Both the position numbers and the translations under genes were made by a program. A DNA stretch of 64,000 nucleotides from an uncultured Lachnospiraceae bacterium (GTDB lineage: Bacteria > Bacillota > Clostridia > Lachnospirales > Lachnospiraceae). The notes below the pieces were generated by a model that worked only from the letters and a program-made list of their open reading frames with translations, did no database searches and was not told the DNA's origin. Every line of letters starts with the position of its first letter. Positions within the stretch are counted from its first letter, which is position 1. Below are positions 14,624 to 22,428 of this stretch, piece by piece. The stretch covers positions 1 to 64,000 of the forward strand of contig CAJURU010000004.1 in NCBI GenBank assembly GCA_910588845.1. Direction: 5' to 3'.

Positions 14624-16165
14624 ATGAGTACAGCATCCATTTGCATCTTAATCACAATTGTGGTTTACCTTATCGGCATGTTGGCAATTGGATTTTACTT
14701 TGCCAGGAAAAATGAATCTGCCTCAGACTTCTATCTTGGGGGACGAAGACTTGGCCCGTTGGTAACCGCGATGAGCGCGGAAGCGTCGGATATGTCCGGC
14801 TATCTGCTGATGGGGCTGCCTGGTCTGGCGTATGCCTCAGGATTAGCAGACGTTGGCTGGACAATTGTAGGTTTGGCGGCAGGTACATATCTGAACTGGC
14901 TGTTCACGGCAAGACGCCTGCGCCGTTATACGCAGATTACCAATTCCTTTACGCTGCCTCAGTTCTTTTCCAATCGTTTTCACGATAAGAAGAATATCTT
15001 GACCGTGATTGCAGCGTTAATTATTATGATATTCTTTGTGCCGTATACGGCTTCTGGTTTCGCTGCCTGCGGGAAACTGTTCTCCTCACTGTTTGGCGCA
15101 GATTATATGACGGCTATGCTTATTTCTGCGATTATCATTGTGGGTTATACGGCGGCAGGCGGTTTCCTTGCGGCATCCACAACGGACTTCATTCAGAGCA
15201 TCATTATGTCAATTGCGATTGTGTTTGTGCTGGCGTTTGCCACTATTTCTGCCGGCGGAATTGGCGCGGTTATGGAAAATGCGCAAGCGTTACCCGGATA
15301 TCTGTCTGCAACCAGCACCTATGTGGCGGAGAGCGGTACGTCGCAGCCTTATGGCCTGCTTAAAATTATTTCCACTTGTGCCTGGGGATTTGGGTATTTC
15401 GGAATGCCCCATATTCTGCTCAGGTTTATGGCGATAGAGGACGAGAACAAACTGAAACTGTCTCGCCGCGTGGCGTCTGTGTGGGTTGTGATTGCTATGG
15501 CAATGGCGGTATTTATCGGTATTGTAGGAAATGCCCTCAGCAAACAGGGGATCATTGCATTACTTGCCGGCAGTGACACAGAGACCGTAATTGTCCGTAT
15601 TGCCGATTTGCTGTCAAAATATGGGATTTTCCCGGCATTGATGGCGGGGTTAATTCTGGCTGGTATTCTGGCAAGCACCATGTCGACCGCAGATTCGCAG
15701 CTTTTAGCGGCTTCTTCCAGTGTGTCGCAGAATATCCTGCAAGATACGCTGCACGTGAAATTGTCTTCTAAGACAAGTATGCTGATTGCCAGAGCGACAG
15801 TTATCGTGATCGCCATTCTTGGTGTAATTATTGCGCGCGACCCTAACAGTTCTGTTTTTGGAATTGTATCGTTTGCCTGGGCGGGATTTGGCGCAGCGTT
15901 TGGTCCAGTTATCATCTGCGCACTGTTCTGGAAGCGTACAACATTGCCCGGAGCGATTGCCGGCATGATTGCAGGCGGAGCTACCGTATTTATATGGAAG
16001 TATCTGATTGCTCCGCTTGGCGGCGCGTTTGCCATTTATGAGCTGCTCCCGGCATTTCTGGTGGGAACGGCGGCGATTGTCATTGTCAGCCTGATCACGA
16101 AAGAGCCGGACAAAGAAATTTTGGCGGAATTTGAGGCGGCAAAAGGCAGTAATGCAATCAAGTAA
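14624..16165 (+). CDS. putP: Sodium:solute symporter, PutP (sodium/proline) type
   Basis: A cytoplasmic membrane symporter of the SSS family that imports proline or a similar amino acid with Na+. The product is 513 residues from the ATG at 14624 (AAGGAG eight bases upstream), with about 13 hydrophobic helices. Family motifs include SDFYLGGRRLGPLVTAMSAEASDMSGYLLMG (given here only for residues about 34-64 by its key parts SDFYLGGR, SAEASDMSG) and the later STMSTADSQLLAASS near residue 360. Neighbouring genes encode an iron-sulfur/FAD oxidation system, so the substrate may be an imino acid fed to it. Proline specificity is inferred, not proven. Confidence 0.85.
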   Translation: MSTASICILITIVVYLIGMLAIGFYFARKNESASDFYLGGRRLGPLVTAMSAEASDMSGYLLMGLPGLAYASGLADVGWTIVGLAAGTYLNWLFTARRLRRYTQITNSFTLPQFFSNRFHDKKNILTVIAALIIMIFFVPYTASGFAACGKLFSSLFGADYMTAMLISAIIIVGYTAAGGFLAASTTDFIQSIIMSIAIVFVLAFATISAGGIGAVMENAQALPGYLSATSTYVAESGTSQPYGLLKIISTCAWGFGYFGMPHILLRFMAIEDENKLKLSRRVASVWVVIAMAMAVFIGIVGNALSKQGIIALLAGSDTETVIVRIADLLSKYGIFPALMAGLILAGILASTMSTADSQLLAASSSVSQNILQDTLHVKLSSKTSMLIARATVIVIAILGVIIARDPNSSVFGIVSFAWAGFGAAFGPVIICALFWKRTTLPGAIAGMIAGGATVFIWKYLIAPLGGAFAIYELLPAFLVGTAAIVIVSLITKEPDKEILAEFEAAKGSNAIK

Positions 16166-16280
16166 AATTTATATAACGTCTTTTAAAATGTTATACAAAA
16201 TCATGGTATCGTTTTTTACAATACATACTCCCTGAAATCTTATATGATGGGTATGACAAATGAAAACAATCCAATCAGTC

Positions 16281-16315
16281 AAAGGTGTCTGTGAGAAATA
16301 CGCAGGCGCCTTTTT
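16281..16315 (+). terminator. Leader terminator hairpin upstream of the 2Fe-2S subunit gene
   Basis: AAAGGTGTCTGTG (16281-16293) pairs with CGCAGGCGCCTTT (16301-16313) through 13 bp including three G-U pairs, with a seven-base loop and then U5. It lies 29 bases before the start at 16344, in the 5' leader. It closely resembles the hairpin at 19840 (shared CAAAGGTGTC and GGCGCCTTTTT). Confidence 0.7.
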
Positions 16316-16343
16316 GCTATTTTCGTGGAAAAGAGGTAAGCGT

Positions 16344-16700
16344 ATGGGCAGTCGAATTAAAAAACATCCGATTTTAGGGGCGCCGGAAAAAGGGAAAAAG
16401 GTTACCTTCATATGTGATGGCAGAACGTTAGAAGGATATGAGGGAGAGCCAATTGCCGTGGCATTGCGGGCAGCAGGTATTATGAAACATCGTTATACGA
16501 AAAAAGAACATACGCCGCGAGGAATTTTTTGCGCCATTGGCAGATGTACCGATTGTGTAATGGTGGTGGATGGAAAACCAAATATTCGTACTTGTGTCAC
16601 GCCTCTGCGGGACGGCATGAAAGTGCAGACACAGTACGGTGTTTTGCCAGAACCTTTTGCGAAGCAGTGGCAGGGAGGGAAGGAACATGAAAAGATATGA
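16344..16700 (+). CDS. (2Fe-2S)-binding subunit of an amino/imino-acid dehydrogenase
   Basis: A 118-residue ferredoxin-like protein from ATG 16344. It resembles the small HcnA/OoxA-type subunit and the N-terminal part of sarcosine oxidase alpha (GRTLEGYEGEPIAVALRAAG). The 2Fe-2S ligands are in CAIGRCTDC (about residues 63-71) and a later Cys in IRTCVTPL. Such subunits pass electrons from a flavin dehydrogenase acting on glycine, sarcosine, D-hydroxyproline, proline or opines. The gene overlaps the next by 14 bases. A longer start at 16260 would be inside the leader terminator and is rejected. Confidence 0.8.
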   Translation: MGSRIKKHPILGAPEKGKKVTFICDGRTLEGYEGEPIAVALRAAGIMKHRYTKKEHTPRGIFCAIGRCTDCVMVVDGKPNIRTCVTPLRDGMKVQTQYGVLPEPFAKQWQGGKEHEKI

Positions 16701-18267
16701 TTTAATTGTAGTAGGCGCGGGGCCCTCCGGTCTGTCAGCCGCAATCGAAGCGGCAAAAAGAGGGCTTAAGGTAACCGTATTTGATGAAAATGAAAAACCG
16801 GGCGGGCAGCTTTTCAAGCAGATACACAAATTTTTTGGCTCCAAAGAGCACAAGGCGAAAATCAGAGGTTTTGTAATTGGAGAGGAGCTGCTGCGGGAGG
16901 CGTCGGAACTGGGTGTTAAGGTAACGTTAAATGCAACGGTCATAGGTTTGTATCAGGATAAAGAGATCGTGGTGAAGATTGGAGAAGCTATTCACCACTA
17001 CAAGGGCGACGCTATCCTCGTTGCCACCGGGGCTGCGGAAAATGTGGTGACGTTCGAGGGCTGGACGCTCCCGGGCGTAATTGGAGCAGGCGCGGCGCAG
17101 ACGATGATGAATCTTCATGGCGTCAAACCGGGGAATAAGGTGTTGATGCTTGGATCTGGAAATGTCGGTCTGGTCGTCAGTTTCCAGCTTTTACAGAGTG
17201 GGTGTGAGGTTGCAGCTTTGGTGGATGCGGCGCCCCGGGTAGGCGGTTATGGCGTTCATGCGTCGAAGGTGGCAAGATGCGGCGTGCCATTTTATCTGTC
17301 GCACACGATTGTGAAAGCGGAGGGAAAAGACTGTGTGACAGGAGTAACTATTGCTGAAGTAGATAAAAATTTTCAGTTCATCCCGGGCACAGAAAAACAT
17401 TTTGATGTCGATACCATATGCCTTGCCGTCGGGTTGTCACCCATGTCCCAGTTATTAAAAATGTCAGGATGTGAGATGGAAGATAATCCGGCAAGGGGCG
17501 GGCAAGTGCCCATCTGCGATGAGTTTGGCAGGACGTCCATGGAGGGGATCTATGTGGCGGGGGATGTGTCCGGCATTGAGGAGGCAAGTTCTGCAATGAT
17601 TGAGGGGCGGATTGCCGGGATTGCGGCGGCGCATTATCTGGGATATATCAGCGGGGAAGAATTGACAGAAAAATACCAGGAGAATCAAGCGGCATTGCAG
17701 GGGCTGCGGCAGGGAATGTTTGCGCCGGAGAACCGCGGCAAGCAGATAGAGAGGACGGAAGAAGGAATCCCTATTTCCATGAGCCTGCTGAAAAAAGGAT
17801 ATATAGACGAGAAGGAAATTGAGCGTTTTCCAGGCGTAAGCCATAAGGCAGGCATACATCCAGTAATGGAGTGTTCGCAGAACATTCCCTGTAATCCCTG
17901 CCAGGATGCATGTCCCAAGAAGTGTATTAAAATCGGTTCCAAGATTACATCCCTCCCAGTGGTCGATGAAAGCGCACAATGTATTGGATGCGGCATGTGC
18001 GTGGCATCCTGTTCCGGGCAGGCAATCTTCTTGGTGCGGGAGGACTATGAACCAGGATTTAGCACGGTGACGCTTCCCTATGAATTTCTGCCGCTGCCGG
18101 AGATTGGCGACAAGGGATACGGGCTTGATCGAAGCGGGCAGTCTGTATGCGAGGCACAAGTGCTGGATGTGAAATCATCGAAAGCCTTTGACTGTACGAA
18201 TCTGCTGACAATCAAGGTTCCGGCAGATATGGCTATGCGGGCAAGATTTTATGCGGCGGGAAAATAG
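16687..18267 (+). CDS. FAD-dependent oxidoreductase with 4Fe-4S domain (HcnB/OoxA-like large subunit)
   Basis: 526 residues from the ATG at 16687. The N-terminal dinucleotide fold is YDLIVVGAGPSGLSAA (residues about 4-19), a second nucleotide-binding GSGNVG lies near 157, and a GDVSGIEEAS motif typical of pyridine-nucleotide-disulfide-type flavoproteins near 300. The C-terminal part carries two ferredoxin-like cysteine clusters, CNPCQDACPKKC and CIGCGMCVASC (about residues 400-440), suggesting one or two 4Fe-4S centres. It probably forms a complex with the 2Fe-2S protein upstream, the BFD-like protein and the DAO-type flavoprotein downstream. Substrate is unknown; cyclic imino acids or amines are plausible. 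Confidence 0.8.
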   Translation: MKRYDLIVVGAGPSGLSAAIEAAKRGLKVTVFDENEKPGGQLFKQIHKFFGSKEHKAKIRGFVIGEELLREASELGVKVTLNATVIGLYQDKEIVVKIGEAIHHYKGDAILVATGAAENVVTFEGWTLPGVIGAGAAQTMMNLHGVKPGNKVLMLGSGNVGLVVSFQLLQSGCEVAALVDAAPRVGGYGVHASKVARCGVPFYLSHTIVKAEGKDCVTGVTIAEVDKNFQFIPGTEKHFDVDTICLAVGLSPMSQLLKMSGCEMEDNPARGGQVPICDEFGRTSMEGIYVAGDVSGIEEASSAMIEGRIAGIAAAHYLGYISGEELTEKYQENQAALQGLRQGMFAPENRGKQIERTEEGIPISMSLLKKGYIDEKEIERFPGVSHKAGIHPVMECSQNIPCNPCQDACPKKCIKIGSKITSLPVVDESAQCIGCGMCVASCSGQAIFLVREDYEPGFSTVTLPYEFLPLPEIGDKGYGLDRSGQSVCEAQVLDVKSSKAFDCTNLLTIKVPADMAMRARFYAAGK

Positions 18268-18314
18268 AGGATATGCAGGACGCTTTGAAGTGCAAACGCA
18301 GAGAGGAGGATTCC

Positions 18315-18689
18315 ATGGAGACGATTAATGACAGGGCAATTTTATTAGGCGAATTTGTGCCAGAGCCGGATGACGGCAGAATCATCTGTCGATGTGAGGA
18401 AGTCACAAAAGGAGATATCCGCCGTGCCGTTCATGACGGAATGTATACCATCACCGAAATCCGCAGATATTTAAGAACAGGCATGGGGCTCTGCCAGGGA
18501 CAGACATGCGCTAAATTAGTGAAAAGCATTGTCGCGAAAGAGCTGGGCGTATCGCCGGCAAAACTTACGCCGGCAACTTCCAGGGCGCCGATGCGCCCGC
18601 TGGAAATGAAAATATTGGCGAACGAAACAGTATCTGGTGAAGATAACGGCAAAGGAGGCGGGGAACAATGGACCATACAGCAGAAGTAA
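18315..18689 (+). CDS. BFD-like (2Fe-2S) protein
   Basis: 124 residues from ATG 18315 (GGAGG five bases upstream). The bacterioferritin-associated-ferredoxin-like domain has ligands in ICRCEEVTKGDIRRAV and GMGLCQGQTC (CxC ... CxxxxC), as in the C-terminal or separate gamma component of multi-subunit D-amino-acid or proline dehydrogenases. Its 3' end overlaps the following flavoprotein gene by 22 bases. An alternative ATG at 18273 lacks a good ribosome binding site. Confidence 0.8.
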   Translation: METINDRAILLGEFVPEPDDGRIICRCEEVTKGDIRRAVHDGMYTITEIRRYLRTGMGLCQGQTCAKLVKSIVAKELGVSPAKLTPATSRAPMRPLEMKILANETVSGEDNGKGGGEQWTIQQK

Positions 18690-19795
18690 TTATTGTGGGC
18701 AGCGGCGTCATTGGATGCGCAGCAGCCTACTATCTGGCAAAAAAGGGTGTTTCCGTTCTTGTGCTGGATAAAGATGAGAGTATCGGAAACGGCGGCTCCA
18801 GCCGCAATGGAGGCGGTGTTCGCCAGTCGGGCAGAGACCCCAGGGAACTTCCCCTGGCAATGTACGGCGTGGAGCATATGTGGCCGACGTTATCGGAGGA
18901 ATTGGAGCTGGATATTGAATACCATAAGGAAGGCAACCTGCGGTTAGGCAAGACAGAACGCCACCTGCAAATTCTTCAAGGGCTGACAGATCGTGCTGTT
19001 TCCTGCGGCTTGGACGTGCGTATGATTGACGGGCAGGAAGTGCGCGCAATTAACCCGTATTTAAGCGATGAGGTTATCGGAGCCAGTTGGTGCGCGACAG
19101 ATGGGCATGCAAACCCGCTGTTGGTGACGCTTGGCTATTACCGCAAAGCAAGGGCTCAGGGCGTTCGTTTTATCACTGGGGAGGAAGTTACAGGTATACG
19201 TAAAATTAGAGGAAAAGCGCGGACGGTTGTCACAAGAAAAAATGTCTATGAGGGCGAGACAATTATTGTCGCCGCAGGTTATGAGAGCCGGGCAATTGTC
19301 CAGAGCGTTGGCATAGACGTGCCCATGCGTAAGGAATTGATAGAGGCGCTTGTCACAGAGGCAGAGCCGAAGATGTTTCCCCAGATGTTGGGGACGGCGG
19401 ACGCTGATTTCTATGGACATCAGACCGCCCATGGTTCTTTTGTCTTTGGCGGTGCATCCGGCATGGAGGACGTCAATAAAGACAATGGAAACAGTATGGT
19501 TTCCAGTATTACCGCCCCGTGTATCTGCCGTGGAATTATGAAATATATTCCCCGGTTGGCGGACGCTAAGATTGTGAGAACCTGGGCGGGCTATGAAGAT
19601 ATCTGTACCGATGGGATTCCGGTCATTAGTAAAGTCGAGGAGGCGCCGGGATTGATACTTGCCTGTGCATTTACCGGTCATGGATTTGGCATCTCCCCGG
19701 TTGTGGGGAAACTGTTATCCCAAATGGCAGCCGGCGAGGAGACCATGTTAGACCTGCGGGAATTCCGCTATGACCGCTTTAAGGCGATCGGATAA
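18668..19795 (+). CDS. DAO-family FAD-dependent amino/imino-acid oxidoreductase (catalytic beta-type subunit)
   Basis: 375 residues with the N-terminal FAD fold EVIIVGSGVIGCAAAYYLAK (residues about 5-24) and the DAO-family C-terminal GHGFGISPVVGKLL motif (near 345). This is the HcnC/OoxB/LhpB-like catalytic flavoprotein type, which oxidises the C-N bond of glycine, sarcosine, proline or opines. The tight overlap with the BFD-like gene shows it belongs to the same complex. The adjacent PutP-type importer and the ornithine-cyclodeaminase-family gene favour an imino-acid or opine substrate, but this is inference. Confidence 0.8.
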   Translation: MDHTAEVIIVGSGVIGCAAAYYLAKKGVSVLVLDKDESIGNGGSSRNGGGVRQSGRDPRELPLAMYGVEHMWPTLSEELELDIEYHKEGNLRLGKTERHLQILQGLTDRAVSCGLDVRMIDGQEVRAINPYLSDEVIGASWCATDGHANPLLVTLGYYRKARAQGVRFITGEEVTGIRKIRGKARTVVTRKNVYEGETIIVAAGYESRAIVQSVGIDVPMRKELIEALVTEAEPKMFPQMLGTADADFYGHQTAHGSFVFGGASGMEDVNKDNGNSMVSSITAPCICRGIMKYIPRLADAKIVRTWAGYEDICTDGIPVISKVEEAPGLILACAFTGHGFGISPVVGKLLSQMAAGEETMLDLREFRYDRFKAIG

Positions 19796-19819
19796 AAGGT
19801 AGAAAATTGTAAATTGTTG

Positions 19820-19828
19820 TGTTATACT
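19820..19828 (+). promoter_or_regulatory. Extended -10 promoter element before the OCD-family gene
   Basis: TG (19820-19821), one base, then TATACT (19823-19828). No good -35 is seen at 17 bases. The predicted transcript would start near 19835, only about five bases before a terminator hairpin. Confidence 0.45.
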
Positions 19829-19839
19829 GTAGAAGACAA

Positions 19840-19874
19840 AGGTGTCAATAGCAGGGCTATTGGCGCCTTTTTTT
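19840..19874 (+). terminator. Leader terminator abutting the OCD-family gene ribosome binding site
   Basis: AGGTGTCAATAGC (19840-19852) pairs with GCTATTGGCGCCT (19856-19868), 13 bp with two G-U pairs and a three-base loop, followed by U7 (19868-19874). The AGGAGG ribosome binding site begins at the very next base. It may end the upstream operon, act as an attenuator for the gene behind it, or both. Confidence 0.75.
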
Positions 19875-19887
19875 AGGAGGCGTGGTT

Positions 19888-21018
19888 ATGGATACGAGAA
19901 TAGAATTTTTATATTTAAGTGAGCCGGATATGGTGAAAGCCGGCGTTAAGGATATGAAACAATGCGTAGAGGTCATGGAGGATTTGCTGGTAACGTTACA
20001 GAAAGGGGACTATGTGATGGGGGGGAGGAACCACAATTCCCACGGCTGCATGGTGACGTTCCCGGATAAGCCGGAATTTCCCGGTATGCCCCAAAATGCA
20101 GACGAGCGCAGATTTATGGCGATGCCGGCATACCTTGGCGGGCGTTACCAGCTGGCAGGTATGAAATGGTATGGTTCAAATATGGACAATAAACAGAAAG
20201 GCTTGCCACGCTCTATCCTCATGATGATGCTGAACGATAAGGATACAGGCGCCCCATTGGCCCTGATGTCGGCAAATCTGGTAAGTTCCTATAGAACAGG
20301 GGGAATCCCGGGCGTAGGCGCAAAATATCTGGCAAGAAAGGATGCAAAAACTGTGGCGGTTGTAGGACCGGGCGTTATGGGTAAGACCTCCCTGAGCGCT
20401 TTTGTCAGTGTTTGTCCTGGGCTTGATACGTTAAAGATTAAGGGTCGGGGACAGAAATCATTAAGTTCCTTTATCGCGTTTGTGCAAAAGGAGTGCCCGC
20501 AAATTAAAAATATTTCCGTATGCGAGACAGTGGAAGAGGCTGTCAGGGACAGCGATATTGTCAGCATGACCACGGTGGTTAGGGATGATATTTCGACATT
20601 TCCATACATAGATGAGTCCTGGATTAAAAAGGGTGCCTTGATAAGCCTCCCTTCCGCGGCCCGGTTTGAAGACGATTTTCTGGCAAAACGCTGTAAGCTG
20701 GTAGTTGATAATTCTAAATTGTATGAGGCGTGGGAAGAGGAATACCCTTACCCCAGTTACGAACAGGTACAGATTATCGGCACGAAATTCACGGATTTGA
20801 AACATGAGGGTAAGATTAGCGCGGAAGATATGATTGACATTGCAGATATTATTACCGGAAAACATCCGGGACGCGAAAATGAGGATGAAATTATCGTATA
20901 TTCGATTGGCGGGATGCCGGTGGAAGACATTGCCTGGGGCGGCACGGTTTACAACAATGCAGTGAGACAAGGAATCGGTATCAAATTGCCGTTGTGGGAA
21001 GAGCCGGAAATGGCATAA
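19888..21018 (+). CDS. Ornithine cyclodeaminase / mu-crystallin family protein
   Basis: A 376-residue NAD(P)-dependent enzyme of the OCD/mu-crystallin family; close relatives in Clostridia are often labelled 'tyramine oxidase subunit B', a name of doubtful accuracy. The Rossmann segment reads VAVVGPGVMGKTSL (about residues 152-165), and SANLVSSYRTGGIPGVGAKYLARKD (key parts SYRTGG and GAKYLA) precedes it as in OCD. Family reactions include ornithine to proline and reduction of cyclic imines such as 1-pyrroline-2-carboxylate. ATG 19888 is seven bases after AGGAGG. Beside the dehydrogenase genes it could reduce their imine product. Confidence 0.75.
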   Translation: MDTRIEFLYLSEPDMVKAGVKDMKQCVEVMEDLLVTLQKGDYVMGGRNHNSHGCMVTFPDKPEFPGMPQNADERRFMAMPAYLGGRYQLAGMKWYGSNMDNKQKGLPRSILMMMLNDKDTGAPLALMSANLVSSYRTGGIPGVGAKYLARKDAKTVAVVGPGVMGKTSLSAFVSVCPGLDTLKIKGRGQKSLSSFIAFVQKECPQIKNISVCETVEEAVRDSDIVSMTTVVRDDISTFPYIDESWIKKGALISLPSAARFEDDFLAKRCKLVVDNSKLYEAWEEEYPYPSYEQVQIIGTKFTDLKHEGKISAEDMIDIADIITGKHPGRENEDEIIVYSIGGMPVEDIAWGGTVYNNAVRQGIGIKLPLWEEPEMA

Positions 21019-21075
21019 TACCAAGCTGTTATGAAGAGCTGGAAATGGCATAATATCAAGAACAGGAGAATGCAG

Positions 21076-21882
21076 ATGCACAGAGAGATTACCCCCATGC
21101 AGCCTTATCTGGCTGCGCAGGCCAAAGAATTGCAGAAGCTTACGCTGCAAAATGCAGAGATTTCCCATTGTTATCAATTTAAAGTTGGCAAAGGGCAGGC
21201 CGGAGAATTTTGCGCAGTGCCGGACGGAAGTACAGATTTGGTGTTCAGTATCGGGCAGCGCGATGTGAAAGTATTTATCGGCGGCACAGTGCTGTGGGCA
21301 AAGCAGTGGCAGTTTGAGGAGGGGCGGACGCATTTTGGCATACGTTTCCGGGCCGGCAAGAACGTGCTGCCGCAGGGAATTACCATCCAGGACGTCGTCA
21401 ATGCAGATTTAGAGCTGGATCAGGCAGAATATGGGGAGACTGCGGAAAAAATTGCTTATGCAAAGGATATTCGGCAGCGTGCGGAAATTTTTATAGAATA
21501 TTGCAGGAAAAAACAGCAGGTATGGCAGGAGTTTGACAGCGCCCGGGCAATCGAGCAATTTGTCAGGAAGAAAATTTATGAGAACCGGGGAAATATCACG
21601 ATCCATGAAATTGGTGAGGAGAGCGGGTATTCAGAATGTTATGTCCGCCGCAGTTTTCAGGGGTTTCATGGAATTTCACCAAAAGTATTTGCCAGGTTTG
21701 TCCGTTTTCAGTATATGTTAGAACTTATCGGGAGGGAGGGGAAGCAAGTGGATTTAGAGCAGCTTGGGCTTGCATGCGGTTACTATGACCAATCCCATAT
21801 GACGAGGGAATTTAAAGCGTTTGCCGGCATGGCTCCCGAATCATACCGAAATTATATCTGTAATAAGCCGGGAAGAGCGTGA
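21076..21882 (+). CDS. AraC-family transcriptional regulator
   Basis: 268 residues from ATG 21076 (AGGAG seven bases upstream). The N-terminal half (residues 1-135) is a sensor-type domain with CAVPDGSTDLVFSIG, resembling the DUF6597-type N-domain. The C-terminal third has two helix-turn-helix units: ITIHEIGEESGYSECYVRRS and LEQLGLACGYYDQSHMTREF, ending in FKAFAGMAPESYR. It lies directly downstream of the OCD-family gene and probably controls the surrounding amino/imino-acid genes. Confidence 0.85.
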   Translation: MHREITPMQPYLAAQAKELQKLTLQNAEISHCYQFKVGKGQAGEFCAVPDGSTDLVFSIGQRDVKVFIGGTVLWAKQWQFEEGRTHFGIRFRAGKNVLPQGITIQDVVNADLELDQAEYGETAEKIAYAKDIRQRAEIFIEYCRKKQQVWQEFDSARAIEQFVRKKIYENRGNITIHEIGEESGYSECYVRRSFQGFHGISPKVFARFVRFQYMLELIGREGKQVDLEQLGLACGYYDQSHMTREFKAFAGMAPESYRNYICNKPGRA

Positions 21883-21991
21883 CAGTGAGCCGCATAAACG
21901 TACTGTAAGCAAGGAAGCAGGTTTGAAACATAGGGCGAAAGCGGGATTGTCCGCTTTGCAGATAAATATAAGAAAGACGGAGGATGAGAAT

Positions 21992-22336
21992 ATGAGTTTA
22001 TCAAAGATTGAAATCGTAACAGGAATGTCAAAGTTTACAGGATTGAAGGCTGCGCTGAGTAAGGCGGGCGTCCGCGGAATGACAGTTATGCAGGTGCTGG
22101 GCTGCGGCGTGGAAAAGGGAACTAAGGAGTATGAGGTAGATGAGAACTATGAGATGGAACTGCTGCCCAAACAGCAAATAAGTATTGTGGTGGAGACCGA
22201 GAGGGTAGATGAGATCATCGAACTCATTAAGCAGGAATTGTATACCGGGCATATCGGGGACGGCAAAATTTTTGTTTATGAGATTTCTAATGTAGTTCGT
22301 GTGAGAACCGGCGACGAGGGTGTGGACGCACTCTGA
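21992..22336 (+). CDS. PII-family nitrogen regulatory protein
   Basis: 114 residues from ATG 21992 (ACGGAGG eight bases upstream). The sequence follows the PII fold: SLSKIEIVTGMSKFTGLKAAL at the start, a T-loop-like segment KGTKEYEVDENYEMELLPK (about 37-56), and the C-terminal GHIGDGKIFVYEISNVVRVRTGD nucleotide-binding region (key GDGKIFV). PII proteins sense ATP/ADP and 2-oxoglutarate and bind transporters or enzymes. Here it precedes an APC permease by 92 bases, suggesting it gates that permease rather than AmtB; no amtB is in the window. Confidence 0.85.
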   Translation: MSLSKIEIVTGMSKFTGLKAALSKAGVRGMTVMQVLGCGVEKGTKEYEVDENYEMELLPKQQISIVVETERVDEIIELIKQELYTGHIGDGKIFVYEISNVVRVRTGDEGVDAL

Positions 22337-22428
22337 TACCGCAGCCCAAGATGAGGAGACGAGGGGGAAAATGCAGTGTATGAAGAGAAAAATAAAATAC
22401 ATCGAATGAGAAGAAAGGAGAAACAGCG

